From NCBI RefSeq assembly GCF_000350225.1, contig NW_005179004.1, forward strand, positions 186,001 to 250,000: 64,000 nt of DNA. Direction: 5' to 3'. This document shows, piece after piece, positions 53,349 to 64,000 of the stretch. The translations under genes were made by a program, and so were the position numbers. Position 1 is the stretch's first letter. Each line of letters opens with the position of its first letter. The notes under the pieces were generated by a model. The model was not told the DNA's origin and made no database searches. It saw only the letters and a list, made by a program, of their open reading frames with translations. This DNA comes from Chondrus crispus (taxonomy: Eukaryota > Rhodophyta > Florideophyceae > Gigartinales > Gigartinaceae).

Positions 53349-55644
53349 ATGTGCTTTTACGATGACAGCGTCATGACTTGTTCGATATGTCACTCCGCAC
53401 GTACATTGACAGAAGGTCGGGACACCATACGAATGTCTTGGATGAGACTGGCGCCAAGAATCCAGCATTGTTTTGAGAACAAAGCAAAGTGTGAGCAGTT
53501 ATACGACTACTTGTCATCCACAGAATTTGCATGCAGGAATCGCGTTCGAGATTTTTTTATGCAGCAGCGTATCGCCGGATTTCTGAGCTTTATGGGGGGA
53601 GGAGGCTGTTGAGGACGACATATTTTTGGCTGTATCGACAGATGGGTTCCAAGCTTTTCGAAACAAGTCGTACGATGTTTGGCCGATCGCTGCCATTGTC
53701 TGTAACCTGCCTCCGCACATACAACTCGATGTGAAAAATATCGTTCCGTTTGCGTTTATACCGGGCCCATTTGAGCCTACCATCTTGCAGTCGTTCATCG
53801 AACCGCTTGTACAAGAGCTGGAAGAGATAAATGCAGACGGGGGACAGGATTTTGCGTTCTATGAGGGCGTCACCCGCCGCATACGCGTGCACCTCGTATG
53901 GTTTTCAGGGGATCTTCCCGCTGTCAAAAAGGTTGCTGGGATTAAGGGCATAACGGAAAGCGACCGTGTCGCTTCTGTCATATCGAGGGGGTTTACTGCG
54001 AGGAGCGCAGGCATATCTACTATCCAGCAAAGTTGCGCTCCGAAGCGGGTGGCCCGATAAACACGCGTGTCAATATCAGGTCTCTCCAGGTACGGACGGT
54101 TCAAGAAACTAGAGACAAGTCCGCTGAGCTCTCGAGACTCTCTGGGCAACGAAGAGCAGATCTTCAGACTGCCACTAGCATAGTCGAAGACTCAGTGTTG
54201 TTCAGACTAACAAATATTGCGCCCTACATGTCCTTGCCCATTGACATCATGCACTTGTTTTACAATATTGGGAAGGATATGCCTCGGCTATAGTGCTCGG
54301 GAGGAAACGATTCGTTTTGTCTTTGAAGGAATGCTATGAAGGAAATTGACCAAGAGCTTCAGCGCTTTGATGGCGGAGTCCCCAGCCAGCTCTATTGCCG
54401 ACCGAGGGCTTTGAGCAAGCACGGGATTGGAAATCTGCAGAAATTAAAAACTTCACTTTGTCCTACAGCCTCATTGCTCTACATGGGTTCCTTCCAGATT
54501 CATATATATCGGGATGGGCTCTTTTTGTGGAGCTTGTCGATCTTTTCTGGCGACCAGTACTCACTGAGTATGACATTAGAGAAGTTGGAAGGCTGTCAAG
54601 AGCGTTCTACGAACACTACGGGAGGGAATATTTCAGGTATCAGCGGGACTGTATGGGGTTGTGTAAGTATGTTTTCCCTTTGCTTCTGCACCTTGAGGTG
54701 GAGGTGGACATTCGCGAGAATGGTCCACCTGTCGGGTACTCTCAGTACTGGATGGAACGTTACATAGGATGGATTTTGGGAAGACTCAACGCCAGAAGAT
54801 TGCCAGCCCCGTCCTTGTTCAAAAATGCTGTCGTCCATGAGGCGGTCAAGGCAAAGTTTAAGATGCCTTTCAATAAACAAGGGGGGAGTTTCACAAATAA
54901 CAAGGCAGAGGGGGTTTTCGCGTTATGGGCGCGGCGCACAATCATAGACTCGATGCCAGCAATGCAAGCGACCAGCGTCTTTTTACAATGCTTCAGGGGT
55001 ATCTCACTCGTAAGTATGAAGGCATAACAAATGCGGAGGCTGAAGACATACTGGGAACGATGAAGTATTGCCATTTCCGCGCAAGGGTGCAGTTTATCTG
55101 CGGATCTACTGCGCAGACGTCCACTGCATTTTATGACGTTCGTCATTGGAGTCGCACTAATCACCAAGTACGAGCGAGTTGTTATTTGGCCTGTGAAATG
55201 AATGGTGAACTTGAAGGGGCCCTGTATATCTACTACGGTAGACTTCTAAAGCTAGTATCGTTTGAGGTAGATGTGGACTCGGCCTTGGCCCGGAGATGGA
55301 GCCATTGGCAGGACACTTATGAGGTCGGTGTTTTTGACTGGGTGGCGGGGATGGAGATTGGGACACAACGACAGATCTTTAAGAACTGTGAGGGAATGAA
55401 AGCATTTTCGGCAAGCTCTGTGGGGGACTTGACGATCATACGGCGCCTTATCAGCGTCGTAGATCACACGGTGCCAAGTGCCGCAGTGAGGGAATTTCCG
55501 CTTGGAAGCCGGCCAGCAGTACGGCGTGGGAGGAGACGCTGCTACTTCGCGGATGATAATTCGCGCGTGAATGCGTTGTTGGATTCGGCAATTTCATCCG
55601 GAGACGGTAAGAACAGGGTCTTGCGCGGCATCAGGGGCCGGTGA
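53349..55644 (+). pseudogene. CACTA/EnSpm (tnp2-like) transposase, broken
   Basis: The reading jumps between frames: 53349-53612 (MTCSICHSART, RLAPRIQHCFENKAKCEQLY), 53626-54060 (STDGFQAFRNKSYDVWPI, CNLPPHIQLD, IPGPFEPTILQSFIEPLV, WFSGDLPAVKKVAGIKG), 54033-54293, 54395-55027 (LPDSYISGWALFVELVDLF, DCMGLCKYVFPLLLHLE) and 54925-55644 (LACEMNGELEGALYIYYGRL). This order of motifs matches tnp2-type transposases of the CACTA superfamily. At least four frame changes, one stop near 54293 and no clear terminal repeats make it a dead copy. Confidence 0.65.
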
Positions 55645-56300
55645 TGTTTGGAATGTAACTGGGGAAGAGTCATAGGGACACTGGTCACAGAGCCAATTTA
55701 CCTATTGAGGGATTGAAGTGGGGAGACGTGGTGCGCTGGCATTTCATTGCGGTTTTTCGTTTGCAGACTGGAGCGTATCTAGGAAGAGGAAAAGATCACA
55801 TTCAGGCTAAATCTTCTTGCGGATCTCAAGAGGCTGAAGTGTATGGATACAACTGTGAGCATGGCGAACTGCAAAAGAACGGACACTCGCAAATGAAGCC
55901 CGATTCAATGGCTACAGTGGTACGATTCTGAGTAAACCCAAAAGAAAAGATGAGTGTGATGTGCGCGTCGACGAGGTATCCGGGAGTGGGTCGTAGCCCC
56001 CATAACGCCATGAAATCCCCGGCTTGTATGTACCCTAATGAGTTTGTGTTTCTATGTCTGTAACGGGTGTCAAAGATGAGGTCGCTTTCATCGACGGGGG
56101 AGGGCCATGTGATCACCCCAGAAACAATGCATGATCCCATTGCGGGCACAATTGCAAAACGTCACGCCTGCTGCCGGTGTAGCGCGACACTTGTCACAGC
56201 AGTAAATAACCATCACATGAAGGTCAAATTACACTCCAAAATATTTTATTTTTTCTTGTAGGGCGGTCGGCTTCTCTTCCTGCGGGAGCTGCTACGACGT
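55645..56300. other. Region without a recognised gene
   Basis: Contains weak frames only. It is probably the junction between the CACTA relic and the truncated gypsy relic. Confidence 0.3.
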
Positions 56301-58283
56301 TCACTTCGCCATTTTGCGTCCGTGCCTCGAGGGTGTAACTCCCGTGAGCGCTACGGACGGCGCGTGATGGAACAGCACCTTCCTCTGCGGTGGGAGGATC
56401 GCCTTCACGTGCCGATCTGAGAACGTAGTTCCAAGCATACAGTCCACGGCGAGGTTGTTGACGACCAAGAACGGTACGCGCGCGACGAATTTATCGATCC
56501 GGACGTACAGCTTGAGCTCGCCAAGGGCCTTCATCGACCAATTCGAGGCGTCGACGAGCGGCGGGTTCCGTGCCCTCTTGATGCCAGCGCGCCCGGCTTT
56601 GGCCACACATCGTAGGTGGATGAGATTTGGGCCGGCACCTGAATCTAGAACCGGCGCAATGGCGCGCATCAGCGCGCGTCGTTTTCCGACCGTTGCCGTG
56701 ACCTTGTAATCGTGTTTCCTGAATAAACAAGTAGGTGCTTGTTCCGCCGGGCCCTGCGATTGCGCCTGTACCGATGTGGCCGATGGGGTGCTTTGGTTGG
56801 CAAGTTTTGGCACGAGGACGATATTCGACGCCTCTATACGTGCTCCTCGGCTTCCCCCGTCAACGTAAGGTCCTCGGGGCCCTCGTCCGCCAATGGCAGC
56901 GCGGTTTTTTCCGACGGAACGGTCTCGCGCGGCTCGACCTCGTTAATTTCCGTCAGAGCCTGCTGGCGCGAATTTCGCCAAGCGGTAGGCGGTTGGCGCT
57001 CGAACTGCGAACCCGGGCAGATACCTTGACAGATCCGAAGCTTTTGATAATTGGGCTCGTGGTCCTCCAAAAGCTTCGGCCGCAGCGCGCTATCCGCCAC
57101 CACAGGGCATTGTTCCTGGCGGTGAGTTAGGTCTAGACAGAACCGACACGGTGTGGGTCCAGTTAATCCTTGGTTGGTGAAGCGGACCGGCTGCTTCTGT
57201 ACTAGCCTTCCGTACGTATATAAGCGCGCATCACCTTGGTGGGCGGGCGCCATCGGTGCACCGGCCGGGGACGAAGCAGTTGATAGATGGTTACTAGTCG
57301 GCGGCGAGCTAAGCCAGATCTGTGTCGCCGACTGGTCCGTCACGGCCAGTATCGTCTCCGTTTCGGTTCTGCGCGCTGTCGGGAGTTCCGATAGCGACTT
57401 GACCGATAGCACGGGCCTGGTCCGCGCGTTGCCTGTAAATATTCTTACCGTATCGTACGGTCCTTGAGGCGCCGCGTCCGAGGTCGCCTGTCTTCGGCCC
57501 GAGCGGTTGTTCTCGCCTAGCGCCTGCGCATGGTAAGTTGCCACCGCTTGGTTATCCACGCTCGGATGAGTCCCTAAATAATTGCGCACCTGTGGGCACG
57601 TCGCAGGCAGAAGTCCCACAACGAAAAGGGACTTCAAGTGCTTATCCCAAAATACCGTTCCGCGTCGCAACGATTTGTCCCACAGATGGGTACTTTAAAC
57701 CTCCTCGGTCATATTTGAGCTCTGACAGAAGGAGGTGACATCACCGACCCCTTCGAAAATAACTTCGTCCGTCGCGTACGTGCGAAGCAAGATGGTAACC
57801 ACTTTCGCGTAGGTTTCGAGCAGCTCGCGCTGCTCTGCATCGACCACCATAGTGTTCCCGTGCAGCCTTGAAATGAGCAAGACGTGGGCCTGCCCAGTCC
57901 AATAAAACTGGAAACACCATACGGCCGAGCCCGCGATTGGATCTTGACCACCGAACGTGTTGGTTTTCATCTGCCCGTCGGGCCTTTTGAAAAGCGGTTA
58001 ATTCGCCTCGCGGTACTCGCGTCGTAGCGCGCGCTGCGGCTTTCCAATCGATTCGTACCGTAGTCGACGGCCTTGGTGAACAGGTCGTTCAACTGCCTGA
58101 TCACCGTTTCGGATCCTGCTTCGAGGCGGACCGGCGGTCTCCACCCCTGCGATGGCGGTCTCCTTCTCGGCCGGGGCTACTGTAGCCGTACAGGCCGGAG
58201 TCTTCTCGCGGGAACCGACGTCGGTTGCACGCGTTACGGCCTTTGCGGTCGCTCCTACGCGATTAGTCCGACTCGGTGTCGTC

Positions 58284-58402
58284 GTCATCGGAGGGGTAAC
58301 TGCCCCCTCCGGCATCGCGGTATGGCACTTAGCGTCCGACACGGTTGTCATCGGAGGGGTAACCGACCCCTCCGGTATCGCGGTATCGCGCGTAGCGTCT
58401 AG
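58284..58402. repeat. 63-bp tandem repeat in gypsy gag
   Basis: Two units starting at 58284 and 58347 (GTCATCGGAGGGGTAAC), period 63 bp, so in-frame when the gene was alive. Each contains the hairpin GGAGGGG...CCCCTCC. Confidence 0.6.
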
Positions 58403-58615
58403 CGGTTCTTGCGCGTGGCCCTATAGCGACGTCTTGGGTCTTCTTCCTTTGGGGGTTTCTCTACCCTACGAGCTTTATCCTTGAGCGCCGGGTGCCCTTC
58501 TTCTGCTCGACCGATAATGCTGTTGTTTTTCTGTCGAGAAGCGCCCCAAGCGGTTATCTGTCCCGCGGGGGCCAGCCGTATCCGCGAGTAGGGGATGTCG
58601 TGCACTACGGCCACG

Positions 58616-59213
58616 TGTGACGGGCCGTAGGCAGAGCGACGCGCGTTCGTAAACGTAAGGGAATTCGAGAGACCACCCGGTGGATGACCAGAACCGGGAT
58701 CCGGGCGTGGTTTGCGCGGTAGAAAAGCTGAACTACAGTCAGCAATAAAGAGGTAGAATTAAAGGAAAACAGAGCTAACGGAGCGGACAGCACAGTAGTT
58801 GACGTAGGTCTCGCGCAGGTGGGTCGACGCGTGCGGGGATGGCAGTTGGGATTCTAGGGTGTAGATGGCTTGGTCGGTATAGGCGAGCCAGTACCGAGTC
58901 GAGGCTACAACCTAGAATCCAGAAACCAAGGAAAAAGACCCGTGGCTTCGTGCCTCTTTACTTTGATTCTCGGGTTGACTATGTAGTCCCCGTCGCCGTA
59001 ATGGTGAAGCTAAATTAAACTATAAATTAGAATAACTAGAATATACGGGTGTAGCCCCGAGGTGTGGCGGAGGGATTACACGTGTCCACCGGTGGCGTGT
59101 CAAATAGGCAGGGGAGTCCACGTGTACCCGTGGTACGTGGTAGCCATGCGCACGATTTTGGAGGGATAGGGACAGCTGTCCCTTGGCCGAATACAGTGCA
59201 CTACACGGGAGGG
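58616..59213. repeat. Possible LTR-like insertion in gypsy gag
   Basis: A non-coding ~600 bp separating gag pieces, starting TGTGACGGG and ending GCACTACA. It has an AT-rich middle and CACGTG sites, like the other gypsy LTRs here. No target duplication was found, and the boundaries are uncertain. Confidence 0.3.
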
Positions 59214-59982
59214 CCATTTCCTGTGGGCCCTCCTGTAGCACCATATAACGTTGGGAGGTAAATGGTCTGAGCCTCCGTGTGAGGGGCCATTGTACCGATC
59301 CCGGGTGCGGCGCCGATCGCTTCAGCGTGCGTTAGCGTAGATTCCGGAGCGGATGAATCGCGCCGCACGATCGCGTCGACTCCTGCTTCGGCGGGAAAGG
59401 TAATGGCCAGACGATCGGCCACGGCGGAGCTGATCGCTCCCTTTACAGCCGTTTCGGGTGGGTATTACTCATCCTCAGTGGTGAGCGCTGTCATCACCTC
59501 GCGTCGGACGAGGGTGGGTAGTAGTTGGTCCAAAAGCGGTGGTATCGCGCTGCGTACGTGCGCGTCCACGATCTCGGGCACTGTTCGGTCGAGGCACACT
59601 CGTGCAACCCCGGGGAGTTCCGTAGCGAGAAACGCCTCGACCCAGGCATTCATGCGCGGTTGAATCGCGTCGATCATTCATTGGATGCCATTTCCTGTGC
59701 CTACCGACGCGGACGGCGTAACGTCCGATGCGGACGACCGCATGCGGCCCAGTTGCGGTGGCGGACGGAGCAGAGCATCCAGGTTATCGACCGGGGGGCA
59801 CGGTTCGTGTCTGCCAGTGCGAATGCTCTGACGCTCGGGGGCCGAGTCCTCCCGTTGTTCCTGTCGGTTAATCGTCAAATACGCTTTGCAATCGAGGCGG
59901 TGATTTCCCAACCTTTTCCGTCCGTAGGGTTCTGCGTGCGATCGAGCCACTACGCGCGCTGCTTAACCTCAGGCGTTATCTC

Positions 59983-59998
59983 CTCCCGAAGAGTACCA
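59983..59998 (-). other. Primer binding site of second gypsy family
   Basis: Three bases after LTR E, the minus strand reads TGGTACTCTTCGGGAG, starting with the TGG expected for tRNA priming. Confidence 0.4.
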
Positions 59999-60001
59999 AA
60001 A

Positions 60002-60614
60002 TGTGGGATAGCTCCTCTCGTCCCTTGGTTGGGTGAGAGGCGGAGGTCTTCGGCGGGGGAGCACGCGACACGGACGCGCGCCGCGCGAATTAACCGATAT
60101 GGACGGGCCCGCGAAAAGGGAGTGGCACACGTGGCCGGTTACGCGCAGTGGCTCCGTGGATCGTAAACGGAGACGACCGGTAACGAGTTAGAGGCGAGCG
60201 CGGGTAAACCTACAGAACGGCCGTAGATTACGCACGAAAGGGACGGGGGCGAGCTTGCCCCAGTTTACTGTTGGAGACGGGTGTCAAGTCTTAACCCCTC
60301 AGCGGGACGCCTGGGACACCTGTCCCAGTACAGCACCTGCCGCCTAGTGCGTGCCGGGTCCTGTACAGAATTAAAATACTAGCGCCACAATACTAACTGC
60401 CGCGCGGATGCTGCCACTACACGTGTGCACTACTGTACACGCGTAATAGTTAGTAACTACCACGCGGACCACACGTAAGCAACTGTACACGTACGCCAAG
60501 CCACGACCGATCTGTACACGTGCGCGCTCCCTACACGTGGGCACGCCGGCCCACGTGCACACCATGCCGGCCGCCAGATTTATAACCTCCGCGCGCGTCG
60601 GTCGTTATACCACA
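60002..60614 (-). repeat. 5' LTR (LTR E) of second gypsy family
   Basis: 613 bp, plus-strand ends TGTGGGATAG and TTATACCACA. It is similar in plan to LTRs A-D: a hairpin at the start, an AT-rich middle, and CACGTG/ACACGTG repeats (60418-60560). It lies between the gag of the relic and the copia integrase reading frame that it interrupts. Confidence 0.65.
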
Positions 60615-60898
60615 GTAGACCAGACTCGTTCAGCATTGCGCTAACCATATTCATCGATGTCCTATTTGTCCTTTCTGACACGCCCTTTTGATGCGGCGTG
60701 TATGAAGCTGTGCTCTCCCGAACAATTCCATTTTCTTGCAAATATCCTGATAGTGGCACCTATTATCAATCATTATTAGTGTATGACTTCTTTATCACTG
60801 CATCGAACTGCTCCTCAAAACTTGTTTTGAAGTATATGAATTTTTCTTTGACTTCTGATTTTCGTTGAATGATATATATGCTTAGATAGGAACTGTAC

Positions 60899-61299
60899 TG
60901 TTACGGATAAACCCAGGTGCCAAGTGGCAAGGCGGACACGGCCGGAACCGAGGCGTACCAACCGAAAGGCGGTAGAAGTAGCGGGATCATGAGCGTGGGG
61001 AACTGTCGGCCACAGACAGAGGGAGGATGAAGGGAAGCCCGTGGCTGCGAGGGAACTTGGACCGGTAAAAGAAGACGGGGGATGCTACCGGCCGTGTGGG
61101 CGAAAGGAAAGGAGCAGGAGGAGGGCGCCAGGACTGGGGAAGGGGGAAGCTGAAGGGAAAGGGGGGCAGCAGGAGAGGTCGGGGAAGAGAGGGCGGCCCC
61201 CGGGCATATCTTACTTAAGAGCTGTCCCGGAGCTGATAGCGAAAAGGGCAGCAGACTTGTGAAGAATAAAAGACGGAGACGAGTAGATTCTCGTTAACA
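60899..61299. repeat. Putative solo LTR with TGTTA/TAACA ends
   Basis: A GC-rich 401-bp block inside the copia integrase, starting TGTTACGG and ending CGTTAACA. The integrase reading resumes on both sides. No matching target duplication was seen, so the limits are provisional. Confidence 0.45.
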
Positions 61300-62291
61300 C
61301 AGGTTGCTCGGTATTTTTTGCGGAGAAATTGCCGCAACAGTACCCATCTATGAAGGTGAAAAATTTTGCTGCCCCCAAACTCTCTGTTGAGAATGGCCCA
61401 CATACGCCAGAAAATATTACTTGTCCTGGCGCATGAGGTTTAAGGACTCGAGAATTCAAAGGCACTCGAGTCATTTTGCCAGATTTGCAATCCTGACAAA
61501 TATCAGTATAGTTATTCTTCTTTGTGTATATTCCAGATACTGACTTCAAAGTTTCCATCTGCTTGATCGCCGTCTTATCTTGGTGACCAAAGGACCGTTG
61601 GTGCCATAGACGTTGAGGATTACTGGTGTTAGTAATAGCCTGAACAGAACGTCCGTAATCTGTGTTGCCACTGTATAGTGGAATCTTGTTGAGACCATTC
61701 TTCACTTTTATGCTCTGTGTGACTTTGCAGTCTTTGGGGACGGTGCGTACGGTGCAGTAGCCATTTCGAAATTTTGCTTAGTAGCCATAGAGAGTCAGAG
61801 AGTCACCCGAAAATAAATTCGTATCAAGTTGGGGAACACAATGCAAGTGTGTCAAGACAAATCCCGTCTTGGGCTCGTTTGAACCACTGGAGATAATTGC
61901 TGAGCCGCATCCCGTGAAACGAGGTTTTCTGCCATCTCCAATAATTACTCTACTCTTGTAGGAGATGGCAAAGTTAGTATAGTTCCTTCAAATACGTTGC
62001 TTGTGCACTATATGTTGACTTGCACCGACAGAACAAATAAAACTGCATATGAAATTGCTACTTGGTTGTACTGGCCGTCCTAGCATTTTACTGGTGCGGT
62101 TCTTCATACTTCAAAAACTTACAAGAACTTAAAGCGATCTCTGGAGTTGTTGTTCTTTTTGTGTCTATTTTGGTGCTTACCATTATTACACCAACAGCTA
62201 CCTTCTATGTGGCCTTTCTTTTCGCATCCAAAATACAGTACAATTACGTACCACGGCCATCCCAGGGAGATGTGAACCGGACGGGAGAGCG

Positions 62292-62825
62292 TGTGCTACT
62301 GCAATAAGAGGGCGTGCACGCGAACGTCGCGGAGTACCGTCGTACGCCGCGGGTCACACGCGTTGCGACCGCTGGCGTGGCCACGGGCACACGTGTGTAG
62401 TCCGTACCGTGATAGGTAGTAATTTTTAGTTAATGGCGCAAATTTATTAATTGTGTACAGTAGCACGTATACAGTAAGTAGTAGCTACTGTAACAGGACA
62501 GATATCCTGGCGTCTCACTTACGGGTTAAGACCGGGGGCAACTGCCATGTTGCAGTAAAGAGGAGGCAGACTCGCCTCCCTTCTCTTTACGACTAATTGC
62601 TATCCTGTTCCGGTTTCTCTTTTAACCTCAAGCTTCTAACCCGTGACCGGCCGTCCGGTTATAACACCACCGTTCGGCTGAGGGTCACTGGCCACGTGAG
62701 CCTTCTCTCTTTTCGATTCCATACGCACGGCTTGCATTCGCGCTTGGGTAACCCAGCGGCGGGCGCTCCCTTGCCTCTAACCCCCCTCGTTTCCGAGTGG
62801 TCGGGACGGAGGTAGTTATACCACA
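62292..62825 (-). repeat. Putative gypsy solo LTR (LTR F) in copia gag
   Basis: A non-coding block ending TTATACCACA, the same end as LTR E; on the minus strand both begin TGTGGTATAAC. It interrupts the copia gag. The left limit (TGTGCTACTG at 62292, or TGTGAACCGG at 62271) is uncertain, and no target duplication was found. Confidence 0.45.
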
Positions 62826-63488
62826 CAAAACAGATTAGTTCTTTTCTATGAAAACGTGCCTTGTCCACGTAATCATTTTGTTTTCATCTTCGAAACTCTG
62901 CATTGCCTTATACTCTTGAAACATTCTACATGTTGCAGAATCCCAGGTCAAATATTTATCATTCAAGGTTCTGTAAGGTTGACAGAACAGAAGGAAAGGG
63001 CGATTTTCTTTGTTGCCAAAACTTGCTAGCAGAATTCCAACCAGTAATGACGAGGGGTTTTCACTGTTCAGTGACTCGAATCTAATGAAAATGCTTTCCA
63101 TTTCGTCAATGTATGCGGACATTGACTTTACAGAATTGTATCCCTTGTAATGCAGCTCTGTCTGAAATTGTACTCTTGATGCAGCACTTTTTGTTGCACA
63201 ACGAGCGGTAAGATTCTTATGCATGGCTGCAGGATCTTTCTTTTCTGATATGATAGTCCGAAGAGGTTTATCTCCCAAACCCTAAACGATTAGGCTCCTA
63301 GCCCTCACTATTTTAAACTTGTGCTCATCACTGCTCTGAAAACTTGTAGGTTCACTGAATGTATCTCGTAGCACGACATCCAGAAAACCCTTTGATTCAG
63401 GCAATACTTCAAGTCGCATAGTCCATAAATTGTAGTCCTCATCTCGTTTCGCATTGAACTTGAGAACTCTTTTGACATCCTCATCCAT

Positions 63489-64000
63489 GGCGCATGTGGA
63501 AGAAAAAACTGTGCGATGCTACCGATTTCTGTTAAAGAAAGTAGGATGTACCACTTTTCTTTTTTGTTTACTGTTGCTACCTCTTGTTTTTATACTACTC
63601 TGACACGGAATACCCAATGAACCAGTTCGGGTCGCCCGGAGGAAATAAAAAATTTCCGAGGTCTTCAGGAGAATACAGATTATTTCCTGACGTTTGACAT
63701 ACTGTGGAAATTATTTGGCACCCCCAATACTCTCGTCTTGTCTCCAGCGATTCGCAGCGCCCTATTGTCTTTATAGAAGCAAATAGCTACACGGCTCGTG
63801 CCCATTATTCCACACCGTCTGCCGGATGTTTCCATGCCGTGGTTACTTGATGAATTATCAGGACACGGCTTCTAACTCATTAATATGGATAGCCAGGCAC
63901 GCATGGGAAACAGCTGCCAAACGGACCTTGACGCTCTGTCCAACCAACTGGTCGCGATCATGCTTTTTACCACAAACTGACTTTTATCAACGTGTTGTAA
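63489..64000. other. Upstream of the copia relic, no gene seen
   Basis: Would contain the leader and 5' LTR of the copia relic, but no paired LTR is visible in the window. Confidence 0.3.

Larger units (their letters stand above)
56301..59950 (-). pseudogene. Truncated gypsy gag-protease relic (second family)
   Basis: Read on the minus strand from the LTR at 60002: gag N-terminus 59950-59201 (RMRSSASDVTPSASV, MNAWVEAFLATELPG, ALTTEDE then stop). Then come 58614-57998 and 57970-57695 (TFGGQDPIAGS), and 57670-56834 with a perfect CX2CX4HX4C knuckle (CRFCLDLTHRQEQC). The protease at 56813-56301 has a canonical VLDSGAGPNLIH and LAVDCMLGTTFSDRH. RT and integrase are absent, so the element is truncated at about 56300. 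Several stops are present. It shares layout, but little sequence, with the 13-kb element. Confidence 0.7.
60615..63488 (-). pseudogene. Second Ty1/copia relic, with nested insertions
   Basis: Minus strand. Gag is at 63488-62835 (start MDEDVKRVLKFNAKRDEDYN, then a stop, then HKNLTARCATKSAASRVQFQ). A shifted zinc knuckle lies near 62180-62250 (KKGHIEGSCWC). Gag-pre-integrase is near 61500-61650 (NPQRLWHQRSFGHQDKT; CQDCKSGKMTR). The integrase core is near 61320-61440 (VCGPFSTESLG, KFFTFIDGY), continuing at 60860-60615 (KSEVKEKFIYFKTSFEEQFD, TPHQKGVSERTNRTSMNMV). An LTR-like block splits the integrase at 60899-61299, another splits gag at 62292-62825, and LTR E ends it. The family differs from the copia at 32424. 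Confidence 0.7.

Noticed and set aside
58399..58614. Protease fragment (VVHDIPYSRIRLA resembles VVHDAPLPRLAG of the 13-kb element)
   Set aside because: The match is short and lies in a gag context, far from the real protease at 56301-56813; coincidence cannot be excluded.

Overview
This window is eukaryotic nuclear DNA, dense in transposable elements. TATA boxes, AATAAA signals, chromodomain-type Ty3/gypsy elements, Ty1/copia elements, pogo-like and CACTA-like DNA transposons, many decayed copies and a few short intron-poor host genes point to a TE-rich compact genome. A multicellular red alga (Florideophyceae, Chondrus-like) is my best guess from general style; nothing in the window proves it.

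Layout. 1-3100: the 3' end of a plus-strand gypsy element. It holds an open frame of at least 789 codons on the OPPOSITE strand (1-2368), followed by a polypurine tract and a 3' LTR. 3101-6807: a host island between two convergent LTRs, with an LTR-truncated ORF and a 2OG-oxygenase-like gene. 6808-19804: a 13-kb minus-strand chromodomain gypsy element with both LTRs, an intact gag and a pol broken by one stop and one frameshift. Between pol and its 3' LTR is a 4.2-kb module flanked by ~36-bp direct repeats; this module carries a decayed version of the antisense ORF. 19805-23330: relics of a pogo/Tigger-like transposase and of an older gypsy pol.

24.6-39.2 kb: a 2.2-kb segmental duplication. 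Each copy carries a gene for a secreted 16-cysteine protein, and a third paralog lies between them. Copy 2 was split by a Ty1/copia element with very short LTRs (5-bp target duplication), and that element was itself hit by a gypsy element of which only a solo LTR remains (5-bp target duplication). This gives a clear order of events. 40.5-43.1 kb: an old gypsy pol relic interrupted by an AT-rich fold-back island with an organelle-type tRNA-Ser(GCU).

44-47 kb: a glucose/sorbosone-dehydrogenase-like fragment joined to a phosphotransferase-like fragment, a decayed acidic protein gene and a MITE. 47.2-49.4 kb: a nearly intact pogo-like transposon with 24-bp terminal inverted repeats and TA duplication. 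51-55.6 kb: an RG-rich hypothetical gene and a decayed CACTA/tnp2-type transposase. 56.3-63.5 kb: a gypsy gag-protease relic with its LTR, nested in a copia relic that also holds two more LTR-like blocks.

The most novel items are the antisense long ORF and its module at the 3' end of the gypsy family, the chain of LTR hairpins whose stems are kept by compensatory changes, the two-module cysteine-rich secreted family, and the tRNA-containing fold-back island.
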